Of a DNA stretch of 64,000 nucleotides, positions 47,946 to 61,169 are shown piece after piece. The notes under the pieces are model-generated. The model saw nothing but the letters and a program-made list of their open reading frames with translations, searched no databases and was not told where the DNA came from. The translations under genes and the position numbers were made by a program. Positions within the stretch are counted from its first letter, which is position 1; each line of letters opens with the position of its first letter. The DNA comes from Piliocolobus tephrosceles. Taxonomy: Eukaryota; Chordata; Mammalia; Primates; Cercopithecidae. The DNA lies in the NCBI RefSeq assembly GCF_002776525.5, contig NC_045435.1:128646055-128710054 (forward strand). The letters run 5' to 3'.

Positions 47946-49198
47946 ATCTGAAGATATTTCCTTTTTCACCATAGTCCTGAGTGTGCTCCCAAAAGTCCCT
48001 TCGTGGATCCGTCCATGACAGTTTTCAAGCTGTGTAATGTAAGGAAACCTTTATCTCTGTGAGATGATAACACATATCACAGAGTAGTTTCCTAGAAAAA
48101 TTCTTTCCAGGTTTTCTCTGAGGTTATTTCCCTTTCCAAGATCAGCATCACCATGCTCTCGAATATCACTTGGTACCTGTTTCTTAAAAACGGTTTCCCC
48201 AACGCTATATGAGAAGAGAGGATAACGCTGTGAGTGGAATGCACACGTCACAAAGCAGTTCCTCAGAAAGCTTCTCTCCAGTTTCGGTATGAACATATGT
48301 CCCTTTTTACCATTACCCTCAAAGTGCTCCCGAATATCCCATCACACCCTAAACATACACAGGGTTATAAAACTATGCAACGTAAAGTGAGGCTTATCTA
48401 TGACAGAGGAATAAAGACAACACAGAGTAGTTTCACAGAAAGATTCCTCTGGATTTTACCTGAGGATATTTCTTTCTCCTTGTTCTAAGGATCATTCCCA
48501 AATGTCATTCCTCAGATTCCACAAAAACAGTGATTTCAATCTGCTCAATTCAAAGAACAGTTTAAATCGTTGAGACGAATAAACACATCACAGAGCAGTT
48601 GCTCAGATTGTTACCATGCAGGTTTCATCGGAAGATGTTTCCTCGCTCACCACAAGCCTCCGGGTGTCACTAAATATCCCTTCACAGACTCTTCAAAGAC
48701 AGAATTTCGAAACTGGGCAACATGGTGTAAGCATAAATTTTGTGAATTGAATGGAAATATCAGAGAGGAGATTCTTGGAATGCTTCTTTCTCGATTTTAT
48801 TTTAGTATATTTCACTATTTGCCCCTAACTTGTTAGAAAAGAAGTATACCTCCCTGAGTGGAATGCATACATCACAAAGTAGTTTCTCAGAAAAGATCTG
48901 TCCAGTTTTTATCTGAAGATAGCTCCTCTTTCACCGTATGCCTGAATGTGCTCCTGAATGTCCATTCGTGGATCTGTGCATGATGGAGTTTCCAAACTGT
49001 GTAATATAATCAATGTTTTAACTATAGGAGAAGAATAAATATATCTAACACAAAGCATTTTTACAGAAATTTCTTTACACGTTTGTCTGAGGATATTTCG
49101 TTTTTCACCATAGTCGTCACTATACCCCACATATCCCTTGGTAGCCTTTTCTCCAAAAGGGATTCTGGAATCCTCTGGGGGAAAAAGGCTATATTTCT

Positions 49199-51437
49199 GT
49201 GAGTGGAATGGACACGTCACAAAGCATCTCCTCAGAGGGCTTCTCTCCAGTTTCTATCTGAATAGGTCTCCTTTCTGACCGTAAGCCTCAAAGACCTCCA
49301 GAATATCCCTTTGCAGAATAAACAAAAACAGTGTTATGATACATTTCAATGAAAAGAGAAGCTTAACACTGTGAGTGGAATTCACGTGACACCAAGCAGT
49401 TTCACAGAAAGCTTCCTTCTGGTTTCTCTCTGAGGTTATTTCTTTTTCAGGATATTCTAAAGAGCGTTTCCAAATGTCCTTTCTCAGATTCCATATAAAT
49501 AGTGATTTCAAACTGCTCATTCAAAAGCATAATTTAACTCTATGAGATGAATACAAACATCACAAAAGAGTTTCACAGAAAGTTTCTCTCCAATTTTCGA
49601 TGGAAGACATTTCCTTGCCTCACACAGGCCTCCTGTTGCCAATTACTATCCCTACCCAGAACCCTAAAGACCGACTTTGAAACTGGCAAATGTAGAGTAA
49701 GTTTTAACCTGATAAAAGAATGGACATGTCAGAGAGCAGTTTCTTCGAGTGCTTCTTTCTGTTTTTTATTGGATGACATTTCACTTTTTGCGTAGTCTTC
49801 AATGTGCTCTGAATATCACTCTTTTGGTTTTACAGGAACAGTTTTCAAATTGTGCCTTATGAGAAGAAAGTTATAACTTCCTGAGTGGAATGCACACATC
49901 ATGAAGCAGTATCTCAGAGAGCTTCTCTCCATTTTTTATCTGAGTATATTTCCTATTTCACCATAGGCCCGAATGTGATCCCAAATATCCTTTCGTGAAT
50001 CCATCCACGAGGGAGTTTCCAAGCTTCATAATGTAAAGAAAGCTTCATCTATGTGAGATGAATAAACGTAGCAAAAAGCAGAGTCACAGAAAGCTTCTTT
50101 CCAGTTTTTATCTGAAGATATTTCCTTTTTCACCATAGTCCAGAATGTGCTCCCAAAGGTCCCTTCGTAGATTCGTCCATGACAGTTTCCAAGCTGCGTA
50201 ATGTAAATAAAGCTTTATCTATGTGAGATGATTACACATATCACAGAGTAGTTTCTTAGAAAACGTCCTTCCAGTTTTGTCTGAGGCTATTTCCCCTTTT
50301 CACCATCAGCATCAACATGGTCCCGAATATCACTTGGTACCAGTTTCTCCAAAAGGGTTTCCACGATGCTGTATGAGAAGAGAGGTAAAACACTGTGAGT
50401 GGAATGCACACATCACAAAGCGGTTCCTCGGAACACTTCTCCCCAGTTTCGGTCTGAACATATTTCCTTTTTCACCGTAAGCCTCAAAGTGCTCCCAAAT
50501 ATTCCATCACACGCTAAACATACACAGGGTTAGAAAATTGCTCAATAAAATGAGAGGCTTAACTGAGCGAGAGCAATTAAGACGACACACAGTAGTTTCA
50601 CAGAAAGCTTCCTACTGGATTATTCTTGAAAATAATTTTTTTCTCCGTATTCTAAGCATCGTTCCCAAATGTTCTTCCTCAGATTCAAGATAAAGAGTGA
50701 TTTCAAGCTGCTTAATCCAAAAAATGATTTAATTCTATGAGACGAATACACACATCGCAAAGCTGTTGCTCAGAACGTTTCTCTGCAGGTATCATCGCAA
50801 CACGTTTCCTCGCTCACCGCAAGCATCCGTGCGTCACCTAATATCCCTTAACAGATCCTTCAAAGACAGAGTTTTGAAACTCCACAACATAGAGTAAGCA
50901 TTAACCTTGTGAAGTGAATGCATATATCAGAGAGCAGATTATTAGAACGCTTCTTCCTGGATTTTATTTCAGTATATTTCACTATTCACCTTAGTCCTCA
51001 ATGTGTTCTGAATTATGACTTTTTCGGTTTCAAAGGATCAGTGTTCAAACACTGCCTTGTGAGAAAAGAGGTATAACACCCTGAGTGGAATGCATACATC
51101 ACAAAGTAGTTTCTCAGAAAGCTTCTATCAAGTTTTTGTCTCAAGATATCTCCTCTTTCACCATAGACTTGAATATACTCCCGAAAGTCCATTTTTGGAA
51201 CTGCGCATGACGGAGTTTCCAAACTGCGTAATATAATTAAAGTTTTAACTATGCGAGATGAATAAATTTATCTAACACAAAGCTGTTTCACAAGTTTCAC
51301 AGAAATCTTCTTTCTAGTGCTTGTCTGAGGATATTTCCTTTTTCATCAGAGTCGTAGCTATACTCCCGAATATCTCTTGCTAACTTTTTCTTCAAAAGGG
51401 ATTTGGGAATCCTCTATGAGAAGAAAGGTATATTTCT
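49199..51437 (-). repeat. HOR unit 21, complete m1-m13, lineage A
   Basis: 2239 bp, all monomers in order. The m8/m9 linker is intermediate between lineages (ggcttaactgagcgag). An ~11 bp tandem slip (tttcacaagtttcacag) lies near 51290 in m13. Confidence 0.9.
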
Positions 51438-53623
51438 GTGAGTGGAATGCACACATCACAAAGCAGCTCCTCAGAAAGCTTCTCCCCAGTTTCTATCTGA
51501 AGAGGTTTCCTTTCTCACCGTAAGCCTCAAATCCCTCCAGAATATCCTTTTGCAGTCTGAACAAAAACAGTGTTATGATACAGCTCAATGAAAAGAGAAG
51601 CTTAACTGTGTGAGCAGAATTCACGTGACACACAGCAGTTTCACAGAAAGCTTCCTTCCTCTTTCTCTCTGAGGTTATTTCTTTTTCAGGATATTCTAAA
51701 GAGCGTTTCCAAATGTCCTTTCTCAGATTCCACTTGAGCAGTGATTTCAAACTGCTCAATCCAAAGAATGATTTAACTCTATGAGATGAATACAAATATC
51801 ACAAAAGAGTTGTGCAGACAGTTTCTCTCCGATTTTCGATGGAAGACAATTACACGTCCCACAGAGGCCTCCGGTGTCCACTTACTATCCCTTCACAGAA
51901 CCCTCAAAGAATGACTTCCAACTGGGAAATGTAGAGTAAGCTTTAACCCTGTGAAAAGTATGGACCTGTCAGAGAACAGTTCCTTGAAGTGCTTTATTCT
52001 GTTTTCATTGGACGACATGTCACTTTTTGCCCTAGTCTTCAATGTGCTCCAAATATCACTCTTTTGATTTTACAGGAACAGTGTTCAAACTGAGCCTTAT
52101 GAGAAGAAAGTTATATCTCCCTGGGTGGAATGTGCACATCACCAAGCAGTTTCCAGAAACCTTCTCTCCAGTTTCTATCTGACTATATTTCCTATTTCAC
52201 CATTGGCCTGAATGTGATCTGAAAATCCCTTCGCAGATCCATTCACGAGTGAGATTCCAAGCTGTGTAATGTAAAGAAAGCTTCATCTATGTGAAATGAA
52301 TAAACGTATCGAAAAGCTTATTCACAGAAAGCTTATTTCCAGTGTTTATCTGAAGATATTTCCTTTTTCCCCATAGTCCAGAATGGGCTCCCGAAGATCC
52401 CTTTGGGATCCGTCCATGACAGTTTCCAAGTTGCCTAATGTAAAGTAGTAATTTCCTAGATAGCTTCTTTCCATTTTTTGTCTGAGGCTATTTCCCTTTT
52501 CACCATCAGAATCAACATGCTCCTGAATATCACTTGGTAGCTGCTTCTCCAAAAGGGTTTCCCCGATGCTGTATGAGAAGAGAGGTATAACACTGTGATT
52601 GGAATGCACACATCACAAAGCAGTTCCTCTAAAAGCTTCTCTCCAGATTCGGTTTGAACATATTTTGTTTTTCACCGTTAGGCTCAAAGTGCTCCTGAAT
52701 ATCCCAGCACACACAAAACATACGCAGGGCTAGAAAACTGCTCAATGAAAAGAAAGGCTTATCTGAGTGAGAGGAATTAAGATGACACAGAGCAGTTTCA
52801 CAGAAAGCTTTCTTCTGGATTTTACCTTAGGATATTTTTTCTCCATATTCTAAGGATCATTCCCAAATGTTCTTCCTCAGATTCCACATAAGAATTTATT
52901 TCAAGCTGCTCAATCCAAATAATGTTTTAACTCTATGAGATGAATGCACATATTGCAAAGCAGTTGCTCAGAAAGTTTCTCCGCATGTTTCATCGGAAGG
53001 CATTTCCTCAGTCACTACAAGCCTCCGGGAGTCACTAAATATCCCTTCATAGATTTTTCAAAGACAGAGTTTCGAAACTGGGCAACATAGAGTGAGCATT
53101 AACTCTGTGAAGTGAATGCTCATATCAGAGAGCAGATTCTTTGAACGCTTCTTCCTCGATTTTATTTCAGTATATTTCACTATTTGCCATAGTCCTCAAT
53201 GCGTTCCAAAATATCACTTTTTCGGTTTCACATGAACAGTGTTTAAACACTGCCTTTTGAGAAAAGAGGTATAACTCCCTGAGTGGAATACATACATCAC
53301 AAAGTAGTTTCTCAGAATCCTTCTATCCAGTTTTTCTCTGAAGATACCTCCCTTTTCACCATAGACATGAATGTGCTCCCGAATGCTGCTTCGCGTATCT
53401 CTGCATGACGGAGTTCCCAAACTGCGTAATCTAATTAACATGTTAACTATGTGAGACGAATAAATATATCTAACACAAAGCAGTTTCACAGAAATCTTCT
53501 TTCCTGTTTTTCTCTCAGGATATTTCCTTTTCATAATAGTCGTCGCTATACTCCTGAATATCTCTTGGTACCTTTTTCTCCAAAAGGATTCCGGAGTCCT
53601 CTAGGATAAGACAGGTATATTCT
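51438..53623 (-). repeat. HOR unit 22, complete m1-m13 with short m6/m7 linker deletion, lineage A
   Basis: 2186 bp. About 45 bp is missing near 52445, where taatgtaaagtag replaces the usual segment through the cacagagtag motif. Confidence 0.89.
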
Positions 53624-55841
53624 GTGAGTGGAATGCACACGTCACAAAGCAGCTCCTCAGAAATCTTCTCTCCAGTTTCTATCTTAAGACGTTTCCTTTC
53701 TCACCATATGCCTCAAAGACCTCCAAAAAATCCCTTCGCAGACTAAGCAAAAACAGTGTTATGATACAGCTCAGTGAAAGAGAAGCTTAACTGTGTGAGC
53801 GGAATTCACGAGACAGAGGAGAGTTTCACACAAAGCTTCCTTCTGGTTTCTCTCTGAGGTTATTTCTTTTTCAGGATATTCTAAAGAGCGTTTCCAAATG
53901 TCCTTTCTCAGATTCCACAGAAACAGTGATTTCAAACTGCTCAATCCAAAGAACGATTTAACTCAATGAGATGAATACAAACATCACAAAAGACTTGCAT
54001 AGAGAGTTTCTCTCAAATTTTCATTTGAAAACATTTGCTTCCCTCACACAGGCCTCCAGTTGCCACTTACTATCCCTTCTTAGAACCCTCAAAGACTGAC
54101 TTTGAAACTGGCAAATGTAGAGTAAGCTTTAAGCTGTGAAAAGAATGGACATGTCAGAGAACAGTTTCTTCGAGGGCTTCTTTCTGTTTTTTATTGTACG
54201 ACATTTCACTATTTGCCATAGTCTTCAATGTGCTCCGAATATCACTCTTTTGGTTATAGAGGAACAGTGTTGAAACTGTGCCTTATGAGAAGAAAGTTAT
54301 AACTCCCTGATTGGAATGCTAACATCATCAAGTACTTTCTCAGAAAGCTCCTCTCCAGTTTATATCTGTCTATATTTCCTATTTCACCATAGGCCTGAAT
54401 GTGATCAAAAATATTCCTTCACGTATCCATCCACGAGGGAGTTCCCAAGTTGCGTAATGTAAAGAAAGCTTCATCTGTGTGAGAAGAATAAAAGTATCAA
54501 AAAGCATATTCACAGAAATCTTCTTTCCAGTTTTTATCTGAAGATATTTGCTTTTTCACCATACTCCCGAATGTGCTCCCGGAGGTCCCTTCTACGATCT
54601 CTCCATGACAGTTGCCAAGCTGCGTAATGTAAAGAAAGCTTTATCTATATGAGATGATTACACATATCACAGAGTAATTTCCTAGAAAGCTTCTTTCCAG
54701 TTTTTGTCTGAGGTTACTTCCCTTTTCACCATCGGCATCAACATGCTTGCGAATATCACTTGATACCTGTTTCTCCAAAAGTGTTTCCCCGACGCTGTAT
54801 GAGAAGAGAAGTATACCAACGTGACTGGAATGCACACGTCACAACGCAGTTCCTCGGAAAGCTTCTCTCAAGTTTCGGTCTGAACATATTTCCTTTTTCA
54901 CCATTAGCCTAAAAGTGTTCGTGAATACCCCATCACACGCTAAACATACACAGGGCTAGAAAACTGCTCGATGAAAAGAGAGGCTTATCTGAGTGAGAGG
55001 AATTAAGATGACAAAAAGCAGTTTCACAGAAAGCTTCCTTCTGGATTTTACCTGAGAATATTTCTTTCTCCATATTCTAAGGATGTACTTCCTCAGATTC
55101 CACAAAAACAGTGATTTCAGTCTGCTCAATTCAAAGAATTGTTTAACTGTTTGAGACGAATACACACATCACAAAGTAATTGTGCAGAACGTTGCTCTGC
55201 AGGTTTCATTGGAAGACGTTTCCTCACTCACCAGAAGCCTCCACGCATCACTCAATATCCCTTCACAGATTCTTCAAAGACAGATTTTCGAAACTTGGCA
55301 ATATAGAGTAAGCATTAACTCTATGAATTAAATGCACATATCAGAGAGCAGATTCTTGGAATGCTTCTTTCTCGATTTCATTTCAGTATATTTCACTATT
55401 CGCCATAGTCCTCAATGCGTTCCGAAATAACACTTTTTCTGTTTCACAGGAACAGTGTTCAAACACTGCCTTGTGAGAAAGGATGTATAACTCCCAGAGT
55501 GAAATGCATACATCACAAAATAGTGTCTCAGAAACCTTCTATCCAGTTTTTATCTTAAGATATCTCATCTTTCACCATAGGCCTGAATGTGCTCCCGAAT
55601 GTCCTTTCGTGGATCTGTGCATGACAGAGTTTCAAACTGCATAAAGGAACTAAAGTTTTAGCTATGTGAGATGAATAAATATATCTAACACAAAGCAGTT
55701 TCACAGAAATCTTCTTTCCAGTTTTTGTCTGAGGATATTTCCTTTTTCACCATAGTCGTCACTATACTCCCGAATATCTCTTTGCAGCTTTTTCTCCAAA
55801 AGGGATTCCGGACTCCTCCAGGAGAAGAAAGGTATATTTCT
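53624..55841 (-). repeat. HOR unit 23, complete m1-m13, lineage A
   Basis: 2218 bp with all monomers in order and only small indels. Confidence 0.91.
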
Positions 55842-58071
55842 CTGAGCGGAATGTGCACGTCACAAAGCCCCTCCTCAGAAAGCTTCTCTCCAGTTTCTAT
55901 CTGAAGACATTTCCTTTTGCACTGGAAGCCTCAAAGCCCTCCAGAATATCCCTTCACAGACTAAACAAAATCAGTGTTATGATACAGCTCAATGAAAAGA
56001 GAATCTTAACTATGTGAGTGGAATTCACGGGACACAGAGCAGTTTCACAGAAAGCTTCCTTCTGGTTTGTCTCTGAGGTTATTTCTTTTTCAGGATATTC
56101 TAAAAAGTGTTTCCAAATGTCCTTTCTCAGATTCCACAGAAACAGTGATTTCAAACTACTCAATCCAAAGAATGTTTTAACACTATGAGATGAATAGAAA
56201 CATCACAAAGTGTTGTGCAGAAAGCTTCTCTTCGATTTTCGATGGAAGACATTTCCTTGCCTCACACAGGCCTCCGGTCACCACTTACTATCCTTTCGCA
56301 GAAACCTCAAAGATCGACTTTCAAACTCGGAAATGTAGCATAAGCTTTCACCCTCTGAAAAGATTGGACATGTCAGAGAGCCATTTCTTCGAGTGCTTCA
56401 TTCTGTTTATTATTGGATGACATTTCCCTTTTTGCCATATTTTTCAACGTGCTCCAAATATCACTCTATTGGTTTTACAGGAACAGTGTTCAAACTGTGC
56501 CTTATGAGAAGAAAGTTATAAATCCTTGAGTGGAATACGCACATCACCATGCAGTTTCTCAGAAAGCTTTTCTCCAGTTCTTATCTGACTATATTTCCTC
56601 TTTGACTATAGGCCCTAATGTAATCTCAAATATCCCTTTGCGAATCTATTCAGGAGGGAGTTTCCAAGCTGCGTAATGTAAAGAGAGCTTCCTCTATGTG
56701 AGATGAATAAACATAGCAAAAAGCAGATTCACAGAAAGCTTCTTTCCAGTTTTTATCTGAAGATTTTTCCTTTTTCACCAGAATCCAGAATGTACTCCCG
56801 AAGGTCCCTTCGTGGATCCGTCCTTGACATATTCAAGCTGCGTAATGTAAAGAAACATTTACCTATGTGATATGATTACACATATCACAGAGTAGTTTCC
56901 TAGAAAGCTTCTTTCCAGTTTTTTTTCTGAGGCTATTTCCCTTTTCACCATCGGCATCAACATGCTCATGAATATCACTTGGTACCTTTTTCTCTGAAAC
57001 GGTTTCCCCGACACTGTATGGGAAGGGAGGTATAACACTGTGACTAGAATGTACACGTCAGTAAGCAGTTCCTCAGAAACTTTCTCTCCAGTTACAGTTT
57101 GAACGTATTTACTTTTTCACCTTATGCCTCAAAGTGCTCCCGAATATCTCATCACACAGTAAACATACACAGACCTAAAAACTGCTCCATGAAAAGAGAG
57201 GCTTATCTGAGTGAGAGGAGTTAAGACGACAAAGAGCAGTTTCACAGAAAGCTTCCTTCTGGATTTTCCCTGAGGATATTTCTTTCTCCATATTCTAAGG
57301 ATTGTTCCCAAATATCCTTCCTCAGATTCCACAAAAACAGTGATTTCAAGCTGCTCAATCCAAAGAATGGTTTAACTCTAGGAGACGAATACAGCCATTG
57401 CAAAGCAGTTGCTCAGAAAGTTTATCTGCAAGTTTCATCGGAAGACGTTTCCTTGCTCACCACCAGCCCCTGGACGACATTAAATATCCCTTCACAGATT
57501 CTAAAAAGACAGAGTTTCGAAACTGGGCAACATAGAGTAAGCATTAACTCTGTGAAGTGAATGCACATATCAGAGAGCAGATTTTTGGAACGCTTCATCC
57601 TCGATTTTATTTCAGGATATTTCACTATTTGTCGTAGTCCTCAATGCATTCTGAAATATCACTTTTTTGGTTTCAAAGGAACAGTGTCCAAACACTGCCT
57701 TGTGAGAAAAGAGGTATAACTCCCCAAGTGGAATGCATACATCACAAAGTAGCTTCTCAGAAAGCTTCTATCCAGTTTTTATCTGAAGATATCTCCTCTT
57801 TCACCATAGGCCTAAATGTGCTCCCGAATGTCCATTCACGGATCTCTGCATGACGGAGTTTCCAAATGGTGTAATGTAATTAAAGTTTTAACTATGCGAG
57901 ATGAATAAGTATATCTAACATAAAGCAGTTTCACAGAAATCTTGTTTCCAGTTTTTGTCTGAAAATATTTCCTTTTTCACCATAGTCATCACTATACTCC
58001 CGAATATGTCTTGGTAGCTTTTTCTCCAAAAGGGATTCTGGAATCCTGTAGGAGAAGAAAGGTATATTTCT
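55842..58071 (-). repeat. HOR unit 24, complete m1-m13, lineage A
   Basis: 2230 bp, all monomers in order. Its m12 (57738-57805) is the apparent template of the inverted insert in the next unit. Confidence 0.91.
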
Positions 58072-58946
58072 GTGAGTGGAATGCACACGTAACAAAGCAG
58101 CTTCTCAGAAAGCTTCTCTCCAGTTTCTATCTGAAGATGTTTCCTTTCTCACTGTAAGTCTAAAAGCACTCCTGAATATCCCTTCACAGATTTAACATAA
58201 ACAGTGTCATGATACAGCTCAAAGAGAAGCTTAATTGTGTGAGCAGAATTCACGTGACACAGAGCAATTTCACAGAAAGATTCCTTCTGTTTTCTTTCTG
58301 AGGTTATTTCTTTTTCAGGATATTCTAAGGAGGATTTCCAAATGTCCTTTCTCAGAGTCCAGAAAAGAGTGATTTGAAACTGCTCAGTCCAAAGAATGAT
58401 GTAACTCCATCAGATGAATACAAACATCACAACAGTGTTGCGCAGAAGGCTTCTCTCCAATTTTCGATGGAAGGACATTTCATTGCTCGTCACAGGCCCC
58501 CAGTTGCCACTTACTCTCCCTTCACAGAAACCTCAAAGACCGATGTGTGTTTTCTGAGATGTACGGTGAAAGAGGAGATATCTTCAGATAAAAACTGGAT
58601 AGAAGCTTTCTGAGAAGCTACTTTGTGATGTACATGTCTTTCTTCCTCGATTTTATTTTAGAAGATATCTCCTCTTCCACCATAGGCCTGAATGTGCTCC
58701 CGAATGTCCCTTCACAGATCTCTGCATGACTGAGTTTCCAAACTGCGTAATATAATTAAAGATTTAACTATATGAGATGAATAAATATATCTAACACAGA
58801 GCAGTTTCACGAAATCTTCGTTCCAGGTTTTGTCTGAGGATATTTTCTTGTTCACCATAGTCGTCACTATACTCACGAACATCTCCTGGTAGCTTTTTCT
58901 CCAAAAGGGATTAAGGAATCCTCTAGGAGAAGAAAGGTATATTTCT
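58072..58946 (-). repeat. HOR unit 25, rearranged: m1-m3, inverted m12 piece, m11 scrap, m12, m13
   Basis: 875 bp. m3 breaks off at about 58540 (caaagaccgatg). About 20 bases I cannot place follow, then the inverted m12 segment (58565-58632). A short m11 scrap (tctttcttcctcgatttta) comes next, then direct-orientation m12 from about 58660, and m13. About eight monomers are lost. Confidence 0.88.
58565..58632 (+). repeat. 68 bp inverted alpha-satellite segment
   Basis: These 68 bases are the exact reverse complement of 57738-57805 (the m12 of unit 24), including the uncommon agcttctc variant. It is the only opposite-orientation satellite I found. With the direct m12 beginning near 58660 it makes an inverted repeat around aagatatctcctc/gaggagatatctt with a loop of about 70 bases. 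Confidence 0.92.
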
Positions 58947-61169
58947 GTGAGTGGAATGCACACGTCACAAAGCAGCTCCTCGGGAAGCTTCTCTGCAGTT
59001 TCTATCTGAAGATGTTTCCTTTCTCACCGTAAGCCTTAAAGCGCTCCTGAATATCCCTTAACAGACTAAAGAAAAACATTGTTATGATACAGCTCAATGA
59101 AAAGAGAAGCTTAACTGTGTGAGCAGAATTCACCTGACACAGAGCAGTTTCACAGAAAGTTTCCTTCTGGTTTCTTTCTGAGGTTCTTTCTTTTTCAGGA
59201 TATTCTAAGGAGGATTTCCAAATGTCCTTTCTCAGATTCCACAGAAACGGTGATTTCAAACTAGTCAATCCAAGGAATGATTTAATGCTATGAGCTGAAT
59301 GCAAACATCACAAAAGTGTTGCGTAGAAAGCTTCTCTCCGATTTTAGATGGAAGAGATTTCTTTGCCTCACACAGGTCTCCAGTCACCACTTATTATACC
59401 TTCGCAGAACCATGAAAGAACGACTTTCAAACTGGGAAATGCAGAGCAAGCTTTAACGCTGTGAAAAGAATGGACATGTGAGACAGCAGTTTCTCTGACA
59501 TCTTCTTTCTGTTTTTTATTGGACGACATTTGACTTTTTGCCATAGTATTCAATGTGCTCCGAATATCACTCTTTTGGTTTTACAGGAACAGTTTTCAAA
59601 CTGTGTCTTATGAGAAGAAAGTTATAACACCCAGAGTGGAATGCGCACATCACCAAGCAGTTTCTCAGAAAGCTACTCTCCAGTTTCTATCTGACTATAT
59701 TTCCTATTTCACCATAGGTACGAATTTGATCGCAAATATTCCTTCGCGGATCCATCCAAGAGGGAATTTTCAAGCTGCATAATGTAAAGAAAGCTTCATC
59801 TATGTGAGATGAATAAACATAGCAAAAAGCAGATTCACAAAAAGCTTCTTTCCAGTTTTTATCTGAAGATATTTCCTTTCTCACCATAGTCCAGAATGTG
59901 CTCCCAAAAGTTCCTTCGTGCATCCATCCATGACGATATCCAAGCTGCGTAATGTAAAGAAAGCTTTATCTATGTGAGATGATTACTCATATCATGGAGT
60001 AGTTTCCTAAAAATCTTCTTTCCAGTTTTTCTCTGAGGCTATTTCCCTTTTCACCATCGGCATCAACATGCTCATGAATATCACTTGGAACCTGTTTCTC
60101 CAAAAGAGTTTCCCCAACGCTGTATGAGAAGTGAGGGATAACACTGTGATTGGAATGCACACGTCACAAAGCAGTTCCTCGGAAAGCTTCTCTCCAGTTT
60201 CGATCTGAACATATTTCCTTTTACACCATTAGCCTCAAAGTGTTCCCAAATGTCCCATCACACGCTAAACATACACAGGGCAGGAAAACTGCTCAATGAA
60301 AAGAGAGGCTTATCTGAATGAGAGGAATTAAGACGACACAGAGCAGTTTCACAGAAAACTTCCTTGCAGATTTTAACTGAGGATATTTCTTTCTCCATAT
60401 TCTATGGATCGTTCCCAAATGTCCTTCTGCAGATTCCACAAAAATAGTGATTTAAAGCTGCTTGATCCAAAGAATGGTTTAACTCAATGAGATGAATACA
60501 AACATCGCAAAGCAGTTGCTCAGAACGTTTCTCTGCATGTTTTAACGGAATGCTTTTCCTCACTCAACAAAAGCATCCAGGCATCACAAAATATCCTTTC
60601 CCAGATTTTTCAAAGACAGAGATTCGAAACTGGGCAACATAGAGTAAGCATTAACTCTGTGAAGTTAATGCACATATCAGAGCAGATTCTTTGAATGCTC
60701 CTTACTTGATTTTTTTTCAGTATATTTCACTATTCGCCATAGTCATCAATGCGTTCCAAAGAATCACTTTTTCGGTTTCAGAGGAACAGTGTTGAAACAC
60801 TGCCTTGTGAGAAAAGAGGTATAATTCCCTGAGTGGAATGCATACATAACAAAGTTGTTTCTCAGAAAGCTTCTATCCAGTTTTTATCTGAAGATATCTC
60901 TTCTTTCACCAAAGGCCTGAATGTGCTCCTGAATGTCCCTTCACGGATCTGTGCCTGACGGAGTTTCCATACTGCGTAATATAATTAAAGTTTTAAGTAT
61001 GCGAGATGAATAAATATATCTAACACAAAGCAGTTTCACAGAAATCTTCTTTCCAGTTTTTGTCTGAAGATATTTAATTTTTCACCTCAGTCAACTCCGG
61101 AATATCTCTTGGTAGCTTTTTCTCTGAAAGGGATTCCGGAAACCTCTAGGAGAAGAAAGCTATATTTCT
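58947..61169 (-). repeat. HOR unit 26, complete m1-m13, lineage A
   Basis: 2223 bp, which is exactly 13 x 171, all monomers in order. Confidence 0.92.

Larger units (their letters stand above)
44928..49198 (-). repeat. HOR unit 20, m1-m13, interrupted in m6 by HDAC1 retrocopy
   Basis: About 2164 bp of satellite plus the retrocopy. m7 has the aagatcagcatcaccatgct variant with tttcttaaaaacgg. m9 has the shortened ttcctctgg. m11 has the same ~80 bp deletion (near 48820, atttgcccctaac) as unit 9. These shared features identify units 9 and 20 as copies of one ancestor. Confidence 0.9.

Noticed and set aside
47489..47974. 161-codon plus-strand frame opposite HDAC1 N-terminus running into satellite
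   Set aside because: Antisense shadow. It crosses the retrocopy/satellite junction, which no real gene would have used before insertion.
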